Source of the DNA: Garicola koreensis
Lineage (GTDB): Bacteria > Actinomycetota > Actinomycetes > Actinomycetales > Micrococcaceae
Direction of reading: 5' to 3'
DNA length: 64,000 nucleotides
Assembly (NCBI RefSeq): GCF_014195445.1
Contig: NZ_JACIBT010000001.1
Span: 248,001-312,000, forward strand
In this document: positions 50,907 through 59,731 of the stretch, in pieces
Layout: every line of letters begins with the position of its first letter
How positions within the stretch are numbered: position 1 is the stretch's first letter
Translations under genes and position numbers: made by a program
Notes under the pieces: generated by a model
The model's input: only the letters and a program-made list of their open reading frames with translations
What the model was told of the DNA's origin: nothing
The model's database searches: none

Positions 50907-51514
50907 TTGGAAACTTTCTGCGCCCCCCACAGACCCTGCTTGAGGTGACGGCCGAGGTCCTGCGGATCCTCGGCGCACTCAGCGTCGTGATCGCGGCAGT
51001 GCTGTTCGACCTGACCGATGCTGGCATTGTGGCGTTCACGCTGCCTGGGTTGGTCGCTCCGCGGTTCCTCGGCTTGCGAGCCGGGGCGGACAGCGTGCTG
51101 GTCGGCACGCTGCTGGTGGCTGCGTGGAGCAATGTCTTGGATCTGTACACCACGATCTCCTGGTGGGATCTGCTCATTCATCTCATCGGCGGCGGGGTGC
51201 TGGCTGCGGGACTGTATCTGCTTTTCGCGCAGCTGCGGATCGTGGCGGCGCCAGGTTCTGCCGGGTTCACCAGCACTGCTGCACTGGTGCTCACCACCAT
51301 GTTCGGTCTGGGCTTGAGCGCGCTCTGGGAGATGGTCGAGTGGTTCGGCTACACCTACATCACCGCAGAGATTCATATCACCTACGCAGACACCATCTCC
51401 GATATGGCGGCTGGCGGTTTGGGGGCGCTGTGCGGGGGTTTCGCCGTCGCGTTTCTTCGGCTGATGCGACCCGCGGCCCACATGAGCCCCGCGCTTTCCC
51501 GCGACGACCGGTAG
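50903..51514 (+). CDS. Polytopic membrane protein, DUF2238-like
   Basis: 203 aa with about six membrane helices. IHLIGGGVLAAGLYLLFA and LWEMVEWFGYTYI with a following D-x(3)-D-x(2)-A region resemble the YjdF/DUF2238 family, where Glu and His residues lie in the membrane. Function unknown. Translationally coupled to the phosphodiesterase-type gene before it. Confidence 0.7.
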   Translation: MIGNFLRPPQTLLEVTAEVLRILGALSVVIAAVLFDLTDAGIVAFTLPGLVAPRFLGLRAGADSVLVGTLLVAAWSNVLDLYTTISWWDLLIHLIGGGVLAAGLYLLFAQLRIVAAPGSAGFTSTAALVLTTMFGLGLSALWEMVEWFGYTYITAEIHITYADTISDMAAGGLGALCGGFAVAFLRLMRPAAHMSPALSRDDR

Positions 51515-51557
51515 TTCGGCCAGCTGCTCAGCAGAGGCTGCGATCCGGCGCAGCGCA

Positions 51558-52739
51558 TCAGTGCACTCTTCTGCGCAGTGCCAGCGGCACCGTCAGCAGG
51601 GAGATCGCGCCGCCGATGACCATGGCGGTGCTGAAGGAAGCCCCTGCGGCGATCGCGCCGATCAGTACCGCACCCAGGCCGGTGCCGGTGTCGAATCCGA
51701 TGTTCCACACCGCACTGGCCGATCCGTAGTGCGGACGCTCCACCACCTGGAACGCCATCACCAGAGTGAGGTTCTGCAGCCCTCCGTAGCTGATGCCCAC
51801 CAAGGAGGCACCGATCATCAGCGGGAGCACGAGTGTGGACTCCGAGTCGCGCACCGCCCAGGCGATGGTGGCCATGCCCAGGGCAGTGACGATGACCAGC
51901 GGCCACACGAACGTTCGCGGTCCGAACCGGTCCGAGAGGGTGCCCACCAACCAGCGGGTCAGGGCCGCAGCCACCGTCATGGCCAGCAGGGCCAGCATGC
52001 TGAGAATCGCACTGTGGCTCATCTGCGCCATGAAGGTGATCAGCGCGCCACCGGCGAGGGTGACAGCCAGCAGCAGCACCATGGGGCGCACCAGGCTGCC
52101 GTAGGGGGCCCGCTCCTTGGCCTGGGGAACCCGCTCCACCCGCCGGCCCAACATGATCGCCGGCACCACCGCCGCGGCAGGGAGCAGGCCGATGGCAAAG
52201 GTCAGTTCGAAGCCCAGCTGATCGACGATCCAGGGCCCGGTGGAGACAAAGAGCACCTGCGGTCCGGCAACTGCCAGCCCGTAGACCCCGATCGCTTTGC
52301 CCCGGCGGGCCGGATTGACCAGCTCGGCGACCAGGGCGCTGCCGGTGACCGTCAGCACCCCGAACCCGAGGCCGCGCAGCGCGGAGACGGCGAGCACCGG
52401 CGCCAGTTCGTCGCTGAGAATGAACCCCGCAGAGGGAACTCCCAGCAGCAGCATTCCGGCTACCAGCACCGGTGTCCATCCGAAGCGGCGCAGCGAGACT
52501 GGAACCACCAGCTGGGCCAGCACGGTGAACAGCATGAGCACCCCGTTGACCAGCCCGGCCCCGGCCGCACCGGCACCGCCGCCGGCGGCCCACATCGGGG
52601 CGACCGGAAGCAGGGCGGAGTAGCCGGAGAAGCCCAGGCCGGTCATCGCAATGAGCAGCGGCATGCCCGGGGCTCGCAGGACAGATGGGGCGCGCATCAC
52701 GGAGCTGTTCATTGCGTGCCGCTGAGCAGGTGGAGTCAC
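51558..52739 (-). CDS. MFS transporter
   Basis: 393 aa, 12 hydrophobic segments. PLLIAMTGLGFSGYSALLPV forms helix 1; ALRGLGFGVLTVTGSALVAE and NPARRGKAIGVYGLAVAGPQ match the MFS motif A/B region. Substrate unknown. GTG 52739 overlaps the HD-domain stop as GTGA, so it is the second gene of a two-gene operon; ATG 52712 is an alternative start. Confidence 0.88.
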   Translation of the reverse strand: MTPPAQRHAMNSSVMRAPSVLRAPGMPLLIAMTGLGFSGYSALLPVAPMWAAGGGAGAAGAGLVNGVLMLFTVLAQLVVPVSLRRFGWTPVLVAGMLLLGVPSAGFILSDELAPVLAVSALRGLGFGVLTVTGSALVAELVNPARRGKAIGVYGLAVAGPQVLFVSTGPWIVDQLGFELTFAIGLLPAAAVVPAIMLGRRVERVPQAKERAPYGSLVRPMVLLLAVTLAGGALITFMAQMSHSAILSMLALLAMTVAAALTRWLVGTLSDRFGPRTFVWPLVIVTALGMATIAWAVRDSESTLVLPLMIGASLVGISYGGLQNLTLVMAFQVVERPHYGSASAVWNIGFDTGTGLGAVLIGAIAAGASFSTAMVIGGAISLLTVPLALRRRVH

Positions 52740-53374
52740 TCAGGCCACGGGCTGCTCTTGATGACCTCCACGAAGTCTCCGCGTTGGAATCCGGGGAGGA
52801 AATGCTCCAGCACGTCGGCCTTCACGTTGCCGAACGTGGTTTCAGGCCGGTCCCTGAGCCCCTCGGTGAATGCGGCGAGGATCTGGTTCTTAAAGTCCGG
52901 CCGGGGATGGGCTGACACCACGGCACTGCGCTGTTCCTCAGTGATGGCGTCATAGCCGATGCCCAGCACATCAAGCTCCACGCCCCGGGTCACCAGGGCG
53001 ACCTCCGCTGGCATATGCAGCGGGATTTCAGGGGTGGTGTGCAGAGCGATCGCCTGCCAGACACGATCGGCGGCCTCGCCGTCGATGCCGTGGGAGACCA
53101 GGAAGCGGCGCGCCTCGTCGGCGGCGTCGATCTCGAAGCGCTGATCATTGCGGCGGTAGGTATCCGTCAGGCCCAGGTCGTGGAACATCGCCCCCACGTA
53201 GAGCAGCTCGGGGTCGTAGTCCAGCTGGTGCTCAGCCCCGCGCAGCGCACCGAAGATGTAGACCCGACGCGAGTGGTCGAAGATCAGCGGTGTGGCCGCT
53301 TCACGCACCAGCTCGGTGGCCTCCTGGGCAAGTCTGCTGTCAGGGATCGTCACGCCGGCGATGGTCTCAGTCAT
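52736..53374 (-). CDS. HD-domain phosphohydrolase
   Basis: 212 aa. FDHSRRVYIFGAL gives the first His, and VGAMFHDLGLTDTY contains the HD doublet of the metal-dependent phosphohydrolase family; AIALHTTPEIPLHM follows. Similar to cyanamide-hydratase-like HD proteins. ATG 53374 has AAAGGAC upstream. It precedes the MFS gene with a 4-base overlap. Confidence 0.9.
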   Translation of the reverse strand: MTETIAGVTIPDSRLAQEATELVREAATPLIFDHSRRVYIFGALRGAEHQLDYDPELLYVGAMFHDLGLTDTYRRNDQRFEIDAADEARRFLVSHGIDGEAADRVWQAIALHTTPEIPLHMPAEVALVTRGVELDVLGIGYDAITEEQRSAVVSAHPRPDFKNQILAAFTEGLRDRPETTFGNVKADVLEHFLPGFQRGDFVEVIKSSPWPE

Positions 53375-53502
53375 GGTGTCCTTTCACATCGAAGCTCTAT
53401 ACAACCTCTGTCTCCAGATTACGCCGTGCGACCCATCCTGTGGCGAACAGCCCGGGTTCTGCCTAGCGTGGAGGGTGAGTGCCGTCCACAGGAGGAGTGC
53501 CC

Positions 53503-54330
53503 TTGCCGCAGTATGAGGATGAACGCGTAGCGCAAGCCGCCTATGACAATCCCGACGCCGACTGGTTCTACTCCCAGATCTGGGGCGGGGAGGATATCCA
53601 CCTGGGTCTGTATCAGGAGGATGGCGAATCGATCGCGGTCGCCAGCCGCCGCACAATGGACCAGATGGCCGCCAGGTTGGGGCAGCGGAGCATCGACGAC
53701 GTCGTCGACCTGGGTTCTGGATACTGCGGGGCGTCCCGGTTCCTCAGCCGCCGGTTCGGCGCCGCAGTGCTCTCGGTCAATGTCAGTCCCGAGCAGAATC
53801 GGCGGGCGCGTGCGCTCAACTCCGACGCGGGCCTGGGGGAGGCCGTCGCTCTGGTCGACGGCAGCTACACCAACGTCCCGGCCGAGGACCGCTCGTTCGA
53901 CCTGGCGTGGTCCCAGGACGCGTTCCTGCACTCGGACCGTCGGGGTGCGGCGATCGCAGAGGCGGCGCGCGTGCTGCGGCCCGGCGGCGAGCTGCTGTTC
54001 ACTGACCCGATGAGCGCTGATGACACCTCCCAGGAGCTGCTGGGGCCCGTGCTGGACCGGCTGCACCTGCCCTCGCTGGGTTCGCCGGCGCAGTACCGTG
54101 CCCACGCGGCTGACGCCGGGCTGGTGGAGGTCGGGTTCGAAGACCACACCGAACAGCTGGCCACCCACTACGGCCGGGTGCTTCAGGAGAGTCAGAAGCG
54201 GATCGATGAGCTGCGGCGCTCCGCCAGCGAGGAGTATCTGGAGCACATGATGCGCGGGCTGCAGAACTGGGTCGACGCCGGCTCACGTGGGCTGCTGGCC
54301 TGGGGAATCTTCCATTTCCGCAAACCCTGA
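53503..54330 (+). CDS. SAM-dependent methyltransferase, dimethylglycine N-methyltransferase-like
   Basis: 275 aa class I methyltransferase. VVDLGSGYCGASRFLSRRFG is the AdoMet-binding motif I; LAWSQDAFLHSDRR and LFTDPMSADD resemble sarcosine/dimethylglycine N-methyltransferases, the last steps of betaine synthesis from glycine. TTG 53503 has an AGGAGG seven bases upstream and is preferred to the upstream GTG 53479. Substrate assignment is tentative. A betaine role would fit the BCCT transporter in the window. Confidence 0.75.
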   Translation: MPQYEDERVAQAAYDNPDADWFYSQIWGGEDIHLGLYQEDGESIAVASRRTMDQMAARLGQRSIDDVVDLGSGYCGASRFLSRRFGAAVLSVNVSPEQNRRARALNSDAGLGEAVALVDGSYTNVPAEDRSFDLAWSQDAFLHSDRRGAAIAEAARVLRPGGELLFTDPMSADDTSQELLGPVLDRLHLPSLGSPAQYRAHAADAGLVEVGFEDHTEQLATHYGRVLQESQKRIDELRRSASEEYLEHMMRGLQNWVDAGSRGLLAWGIFHFRKP

Positions 54331-54386
54331 GTCCGCGCGTTCGCGCCCCGGCGTAGAGTGAGGACTGCGAGCCGAAGGAGATTCTT

Positions 54387-55154
54387 ATGCCCACGATCAC
54401 TGAACGTGCCCACCAGCTGGCAGACGCCCACGAGTCCGGTCACACGGTGGTGCTGCCCACCGTGTGGGACGCCTGGAGCGCGCGCGTCGCAGCGGATGCG
54501 GGATTCGCCGGCCTCACCGTCGGCAGCCATCCCGTGGCAGATGCCATCGGCAGCGCCGACGGGGAGAACATGGACTTCGCAGACTACCTCGCGGTGGTCC
54601 GGCGGATCGTCGATTCTGTGGAGGTGCCCGTCAGCGTCGACGTGGAGTCCGGCTACGGGCTGGAGCCGGCGGAGCTGATTCACCGACTGTTGGAGGTGGG
54701 CGCGGTCGGGGCCAACATTGAAGACGTCGTCCACGCCCAGGGCAAGCGTGTCCGCGAGCCGCAGGAGCACGCGGACTACATCGGTGCCGCCCGCGCCGCC
54801 GCCGACGAAGCCGGGGTGGCGTTCGTAATCAATGGGCGCACCGATGCGGTCAAGCTCGGTGCGGGCGTCTTCGCAGACCCGGTGCAGGAAGCAGCTGACC
54901 GTATGCAGCTGATGGAGCAGGCAGGTGCCCGCGCCGTCTACCCGGTGGGGTTGAAGACTGCCGATCAGGTGGCACGCCTGGTCGGCGCCGTCACCATCGC
55001 CGTCAACGTGACGGCCCACCCGGTGGACGGCCACGGAGCCGGTGACCTCAACGCGCTCAAGGACCTGGGGGTGCGTCGAGTCACCTTCGGTCCCCTGTGG
55101 CAGAAGTGGCTCGCCGACTCCTCAGCCGATCAGCTGTCGAAGTGGGCACCCTGA
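54387..55154 (+). CDS. Isocitrate lyase/PEP mutase family protein
   Basis: 255 aa TIM-barrel protein of the isocitrate lyase/phosphoenolpyruvate mutase superfamily. VLPTVWDAWSARVAADAGF is the N-terminus, SVDVESGYGLEPAELI supplies a metal-binding Asp, GANIEDVVHAQGKR the next metal residues, and INGRTDAVKLG the conserved R-T-D. The isocitrate lyase KKCGH-type motif is absent, so it is probably a carboxyphosphonoenolpyruvate- or methylisocitrate-lyase-like enzyme. ATG 54387 follows GGAGA. Confidence 0.87.
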   Translation: MPTITERAHQLADAHESGHTVVLPTVWDAWSARVAADAGFAGLTVGSHPVADAIGSADGENMDFADYLAVVRRIVDSVEVPVSVDVESGYGLEPAELIHRLLEVGAVGANIEDVVHAQGKRVREPQEHADYIGAARAAADEAGVAFVINGRTDAVKLGAGVFADPVQEAADRMQLMEQAGARAVYPVGLKTADQVARLVGAVTIAVNVTAHPVDGHGAGDLNALKDLGVRRVTFGPLWQKWLADSSADQLSKWAP

Positions 55155-55166
55155 GCCAGCACGAGA

Positions 55167-55376
55167 TCAGCCCTCGTGGCGGAAACCGATCTTCACTGTG
55201 ACCTGCCAATGGGCGATGCTGTTCTCCTCCACATGGCCGCGGACTGACTGCACTTCGAACCATGCCAGGTTCCGCAGCGTCCTGGAGGCCTCCTGAACGG
55301 CATTGGAGACAGCATCGTCGGAGCTCTCGGTGGATGTGCCGACAATTTCGGTGATGTTGTACACGTTGCTCGTCAT
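55167..55376 (-). CDS. Dodecin family flavin-binding protein
   Basis: 69 aa, the normal length of dodecin. VYNITEIVGTSTESSDDAVS and RTLRNLAWFEVQSVRGHVE match the single-helix, three-strand fold that assembles as a dodecamer storing flavin; the Trp stacks on the isoalloxazine ring. ATG 55376 is preceded by AGGAGG on the minus strand. Located next to an FMN-dependent oxidase gene on the same strand. Confidence 0.93.
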   Translation of the reverse strand: MTSNVYNITEIVGTSTESSDDAVSNAVQEASRTLRNLAWFEVQSVRGHVEENSIAHWQVTVKIGFRHEG

Positions 55377-55429
55377 GGTTCCTCCTGAAGGTAATTTCCC
55401 GCGTGAACAGCTGCGGGACGTGGTACACG

Positions 55430-56746
55430 TCACCGTACGGGAGCAGAGCCGACCGGTCTACCCGCGTGCAGATGCTCTGCGCCAAGCTGGTCGACGTCGG
55501 TCACACCCATCAGCCCGAGGCTGATGTCCAGCTCCGCGGCGAAGTAGTCCAGCACACTCTGCACTCCAGCGCTGCCGTCAAGAGCCAGCCCATAGAGGTA
55601 GGGCCGTCCGATGCCCACGACAGAGGCGCCCAGTGCCAGTGCCTTGATCGCGTCCGAGGCGGTGCGTACTCCGCTGTCGAAGATCAGTGGCAGCTCGTCG
55701 CCGACAGCCTCTCGGACATCCACCAACGAGTTCAGCGAGGCAGCGGCGCCGTCGAGCTGGCGTCCGCCGTGATTGGAGACCCACAGGGCATCGACTCCCA
55801 GACGCTGGGCCTCTCGGGCATCCTCAGGGTGCTGGATCCCTTTCACGACGATGGGCAAGTCGGTGATCTCCCGCAGTCGGGCCACCTCTGACCACCCCAG
55901 GTCAGTGCGGGAGAAGGTCTCCAGGAAAGTCTCCACCGCCGCCCGCGGATAGGGCGAGCGCAGGTTCTCGCGCAGTCTGCCCGGGTAGCGCCTGGACATG
56001 CCGAGCAGCGCACGCACTGCAGCCGCGGTGGGACGCTGAGCATCAGCGGTGTCGGTCTGCCCAGCGTCGGCGCGCACCCGAGCCTCGACGAGCTTGGAGA
56101 ACTCCGGATCTGAGGTGTACTGACCGATCCCCATCCCATGGGCGAAGGGCAGAAAGCCGTTGTCCAGATCTCGGGTGCGCCAGCCCAACATGAATGTGTC
56201 CAACGTGAGAACGATGGCCGAGGCCCCAGCTGCCTCAGCGCGACGCACCATACTGAACGCCACCTCATCACTGCTGCCCCAATACAGCTGATAGAACCAG
56301 GGCGCAGCGGACATTTCAGCGGCAATCTCCTCCATCGGCACAGAGGCCTGGGTGGAGACCGTCATCGGGGTGCCTGTTCGCGCAGCGGCTTCGGCAGTGG
56401 CCAGATCCGCCCGGGGGTGGACCATTTCAGCCACGCCGATCGGTGCCAGCAGAAAGGGCGAGGGCAGCTGCAGGCCCAACAGCTCCACACCGATGCGGCG
56501 GGTGGTGACTGGGGTGGCCATACGCGGCACCAGCTGCCACCGGTCGAAGGCGCTGCGGTTGGCTTCTGCCGTGGTCTCCCTGCCGGCTGAACCATCGATG
56601 TAGCCCCGCGCCCGGGAAGACATTGCTGCAGCGGCGGCCGTGTGCAGCGCATCAGCGTTCACCGGCACCCGCGGACGGCGTCCATAGAGCCCAGCCCGGT
56701 AGATGAGGTTCTGCATTCGCCGGCCGGGCTGCAGCTGATCAGACAT
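55430..56746 (-). CDS. FMN-dependent alpha-hydroxy acid oxidase (lactate 2-monooxygenase-like)
   Basis: 438 aa TIM-barrel flavoprotein. LQLPSPFLLAPIGVAEMVHP, PIVVKGIQHPEDAREAQRLG with the active-site Lys, WVSNHGGRQLDGA with catalytic His/Arg, and LIFDSGVRTASDAIKALALG with VGIGRPYLYGLA are the family motifs. Compared with glycolate oxidase it is longer in loop 4, as in lactate monooxygenases. Oxidises L-lactate or a related hydroxy acid using FMN. Start at ATG 56746 with AGAGGAGA upstream. The adjacent dodecin could buffer flavin. Confidence 0.9.
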   Translation of the reverse strand: MSDQLQPGRRMQNLIYRAGLYGRRPRVPVNADALHTAAAAAMSSRARGYIDGSAGRETTAEANRSAFDRWQLVPRMATPVTTRRIGVELLGLQLPSPFLLAPIGVAEMVHPRADLATAEAAARTGTPMTVSTQASVPMEEIAAEMSAAPWFYQLYWGSSDEVAFSMVRRAEAAGASAIVLTLDTFMLGWRTRDLDNGFLPFAHGMGIGQYTSDPEFSKLVEARVRADAGQTDTADAQRPTAAAVRALLGMSRRYPGRLRENLRSPYPRAAVETFLETFSRTDLGWSEVARLREITDLPIVVKGIQHPEDAREAQRLGVDALWVSNHGGRQLDGAAASLNSLVDVREAVGDELPLIFDSGVRTASDAIKALALGASVVGIGRPYLYGLALDGSAGVQSVLDYFAAELDISLGLMGVTDVDQLGAEHLHAGRPVGSAPVR

Positions 56747-56805
56747 GTGTCTCCTCTGGGATATCTCTGCCAGTCCTATCACGAATCCACTGCGCTCGCC
56801 GCAGG

Positions 56806-56826
56806 CTGTGGAGAAGTTATCCACAG
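56806..56826. promoter_or_regulatory. Inverted pair of DnaA-box-like sites
   Basis: TTATCCACA at 56817-56825 is the consensus DnaA box; an inverted TGTGGAGAA begins at about 56807, one mismatch from consensus. Together they form CTGTGGA-N7-TCCACAG between divergent genes. Two boxes are too few for an origin. Confidence 0.4.
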
Positions 56827-56876
56827 ATTGCGATCAGGGGTAGCGGCGGCAGTCAGCCGCGCACGATGATCAGGAC

Positions 56877-57284
56877 ATGACATTCGAAGACCTTCCACCA
56901 AACTGGACCGAACTGCCCCTCTCAACCCCCAACCTCGCCGGCGATGTCGTCGACCTCGTCCTCAGTGAATCCCTGCGTGCGGACAACACCATGCTGATGC
57001 TGCCCTGCGACGATCAGGACATTGGACTTCCCACCCCGATCGCTCTGGAGGACACCGACTGGTTCGCTGATGCTTCGCAACGCCGGGAGATGGTGCAGGC
57101 GCTCGCCGAAATCGGGGCGCCCTCTGCGGTGATCGCTGTCTCCTCCTCACGTCGGCTGCCGGCGGAGGTGGTCACCACGTGGCACGACGAGGCACACACA
57201 GCCTTCGCAGCCACCAGCACTCGTCTGATCGGGTTCTTCTGCGCCTGGTCTGGCCACGTGAATCAGCTGCCCGCCCCTCGCTGA
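56877..57284 (+). CDS. Hypothetical protein, 135 aa
   Basis: No known family seen. The protein begins MTFEDLPPNWTELPLSTPN and contains LADDVVDLVLSE-type helix LAGDVVDLVLSESLRADNTM and IAVSSSRRLPAEVVTTWHDE. Acidic and soluble with no membrane segment. ATG 56877 lies between divergent genes; coding bias matches the neighbours, which supports a real gene. Confidence 0.75.
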   Translation: MTFEDLPPNWTELPLSTPNLAGDVVDLVLSESLRADNTMLMLPCDDQDIGLPTPIALEDTDWFADASQRREMVQALAEIGAPSAVIAVSSSRRLPAEVVTTWHDEAHTAFAATSTRLIGFFCAWSGHVNQLPAPR

Positions 57285-57312
57285 TAGTCCGGGCCTGTCC
57301 TACATTGGACCT

Positions 57313-58527
57313 ATGATTGGTCGCCGGCGTTGGCATCTGCGCGTGGCAGTTCTGGTCCTGCTCTGGGCCGCTGCCGCAGTGGTCGTGGCGATCATCCACC
57401 CGTTCATCCCGGCTGCGCGATGGCTGATGGTCCATGTGCTGGTGCTGGGGGTCGCCGCCAACGCGATCGTCATCTGGAGCTCCTACTTCGCTGACGCGCT
57501 GCTGCGCACTCGCCGAATCGGCCACCGCAGGGAAGCCCTGACCCTGCTCATCCTCAACCCCGGGATTGTGGCTGTGGGAGCCGGGGTCGTGACCGGATGG
57601 TATCCGGTGCTGATGATCGGTGCGGCGCTGATCGCTGCCGCTGCCCTCCTCCACGGCGTCGGACTATGGTTGCAGAGCCGTGGGACGTTGGCCTCCCGCT
57701 TCTCCGTCACCGTTCGCTACTACATCACCGCGGCCCTCTGCCTGCCGGTGGGCGGGTGGCTCGGTGTGGAGATGGTCCGTGGCAGCCAAGAGATGTTCGC
57801 CCAGCTGCTCTTCGCCCACATCGGACTCAACGTGCTGGGCTTTGTGGGGCTGACAGTCGCCGGCACCCTGCTCACCTTCTGGCCGACCATGCTGCGGACC
57901 CAGATCGAAGCCGGGGCAGAGCGGGCGGTCGCCCGCGCCTGGTGGCTGCTGGTGCTCGGACTGCTGATCATCACCGGCAGCTCGGCCCTCGACTCCCCGT
58001 GGGCGGTCGCCGTCGGTGTGCTGGTCTATATTGCTGGTCTGGCCGTCATCGGCGTCTCCCTGGTCCGTGCGGCCGCCGCCCGTGCGCCCTCCCACTTTGG
58101 GCCATGGTCGGTGGCCTTCAGCCTGGGCTGGTGGGTCGGCAGCCTCGTGATCCTGACGCTGATGCTCATCTCAGCTGAGTCCATGAGTGATGCAGTGGGC
58201 TCGGTACGCAGTCTCACCGCGCCCTTTGCTCTCGGGTTCCTCGCCCAGCTGATCGCCGGTGCGCTGTCCTATCTGCTGCCCGTGGTGCTGGGCGGAGGCC
58301 CCGGCGTGACGCGGCGGACGACTGCGCTTCTGGACCGCGGCCGGTGGGTCCGGCTGGTGGTGCTCAACGGTGCAGCTCTGCTGGCACTGATCCCGGCACC
58401 CCCACCAATGCAGCTGAGCCTTTCCTTCCTGGCAGCTTCGGCTCTGGTGATGTTCCTGGTGCTCGCGGTGCGTGCCATCATCGCCGCAGTGCGGAAGGAG
58501 ACCGCCCCTCGTCCGGTGGATGCCTGA
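57313..58527 (+). CDS. Polytopic membrane protein resembling NnrS/heme-copper-type domains
   Basis: 404 aa with about 12 membrane segments. MVHVLVLGVAANAIVIWSSY and FAHIGLNVLGFVGLTVAGTL with TFWPTMLRTQI contain membrane histidines. This pattern occurs as the membrane part beside copper nitrite reductases and in NnrS-like proteins; here no cupredoxin domain follows. Starts at ATG 57313, 28 bases after the previous stop. Function unknown. Confidence 0.7.
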   Translation: MIGRRRWHLRVAVLVLLWAAAAVVVAIIHPFIPAARWLMVHVLVLGVAANAIVIWSSYFADALLRTRRIGHRREALTLLILNPGIVAVGAGVVTGWYPVLMIGAALIAAAALLHGVGLWLQSRGTLASRFSVTVRYYITAALCLPVGGWLGVEMVRGSQEMFAQLLFAHIGLNVLGFVGLTVAGTLLTFWPTMLRTQIEAGAERAVARAWWLLVLGLLIITGSSALDSPWAVAVGVLVYIAGLAVIGVSLVRAAAARAPSHFGPWSVAFSLGWWVGSLVILTLMLISAESMSDAVGSVRSLTAPFALGFLAQLIAGALSYLLPVVLGGGPGVTRRTTALLDRGRWVRLVVLNGAALLALIPAPPPMQLSLSFLAASALVMFLVLAVRAIIAAVRKETAPRPVDA

Positions 58528-58635
58528 CACTGTGCCGACCGCCGACCGCCGACCGCCGAAGGGTGTCCGGTAGTCTGGATAGGCTGTACCTGCAGCCGCT
58601 TGGGCTGACTGATCTGCTGAGCCGACCGAGAGGAC

Positions 58636-59670
58636 ATGATGGCCATGGCACCTGCAGTGATCGACAGCGACCTGCCGCTGGTGGCGGCCCCGATGGCCGG
58701 TGGGCCCAGCAGCCTGCAGCTGGCCGAAGCCGTGGGCCGAGCCGGCGGTTTTCCCTTCCTGGCCGCCGCCAACGCCGACCCCGCAACGATGACCGCCCAG
58801 ATCGAGCAGGCCCGCACCTGGGGCGTCTCCTTCGGGGTGAACCTCTTCATCGTCGGGGAGGCGCCCAACGAGGCCGAACCGGTGGAACAGTATCGCAGAG
58901 CTTTGGCCCCACAGGCGGCGAAGTACGGCATGGACCTGCATATCCCGCAGTTGGACGACGACGACCAGTGGCCGCAGAAGGTGGAGCTGCTGTGTCAGAA
59001 CCCGGTGCCTGTGGTCTCCTTCACCTTCGGTCTGCCGCCTGCCCAGCAGATCAGTCGGCTGCGCCGGGCCGGCAGCGCAGTCTGGGCAACGGTCACCACC
59101 GCGGCAGAGGCCCAAGCCGCCCAGGAGGCCGGCGTCGATGCCCTGGTCGTGCAGGGCCCAGCAGCCGGAGGTCACAGCGGCACCTGGGACCCTGCGCGGG
59201 TGATTGACGACAGGCCGACCGCAGAGGTGGTGCGCGACGTCGACGCCGTGACCAAATTGCCGCTGATTGCCGCTGGAGGCGTCGACGGACCGAGCGCGGT
59301 GCGCACACTGCTTCAGGCTGGGGCCGCGGCGGTGCAGGTCGGCACGCTTCTGCTGCGCACCGAAGAGTCCGGTGCTTCGCAGCTGCACAAAGATGCCCTC
59401 GCCTCCGAGCATTTTGCCGAAACCGTGGTGACCCGGGCCTTCACCGGCCGCCCGGCCCGCGGGCTGCGCAACGGCTTCGTCGACGCCTACGAGCCCCACG
59501 CAGTCACCGGCTACCCGGCCGTGCACCACATGACCCGGGAACTGCGCCGCCGTGCCGCTGCTGCCGGCGACGTCGATGGTGCCCACTTCTGGGCGGGAAC
59601 CGGCTACCGGTCAGCCGCTGAGGGCCCGGTGGCGCGCACGATTCGCCACCTCGCCGCCGCAGTGCGGTGA
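58636..59670 (+). CDS. Nitronate monooxygenase (2-nitropropane dioxygenase family)
   Basis: 344 aa FMN-dependent TIM-barrel enzyme. LPLVAAPMAGGPSSLQLAEA is the N-terminus, QGPAAGGHSGTWDPAR contains the catalytic-region A-x-G-H-x-G motif, and LIAAGGVDGPSAVRTLLQAG with VQVGTLLLRTEES binds FMN phosphate. Oxidises toxic nitronates such as propionate-3-nitronate. ATG 58636 follows GAGAGGAC. Confidence 0.92.
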   Translation: MMAMAPAVIDSDLPLVAAPMAGGPSSLQLAEAVGRAGGFPFLAAANADPATMTAQIEQARTWGVSFGVNLFIVGEAPNEAEPVEQYRRALAPQAAKYGMDLHIPQLDDDDQWPQKVELLCQNPVPVVSFTFGLPPAQQISRLRRAGSAVWATVTTAAEAQAAQEAGVDALVVQGPAAGGHSGTWDPARVIDDRPTAEVVRDVDAVTKLPLIAAGGVDGPSAVRTLLQAGAAAVQVGTLLLRTEESGASQLHKDALASEHFAETVVTRAFTGRPARGLRNGFVDAYEPHAVTGYPAVHHMTRELRRRAAAAGDVDGAHFWAGTGYRSAAEGPVARTIRHLAAAVR

Positions 59671-59731
59671 GGCCCGCGGTGAGGCGAGGGACATTGACTC
59701 CGCGTTGAGCTGGGGGGTGCACTATAGCTGT

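Noticed and set aside
51561-52955. 464-codon plus-strand frame
   Set aside because: Antisense to the MFS and HD-domain genes, with low-complexity Gln/His/Arg composition and no motif.
56806-56826. Replication origin
   Set aside because: Only two DnaA boxes, no AT-rich unwinding region and no dnaA, dnaN or recF nearby.
58171-59586. 471-codon minus-strand frame across two plus-strand genes
   Set aside because: It is antisense to the membrane-protein and nitronate-monooxygenase genes, which show family motifs; its composition is Gly/Arg/His rich as in shadow frames.
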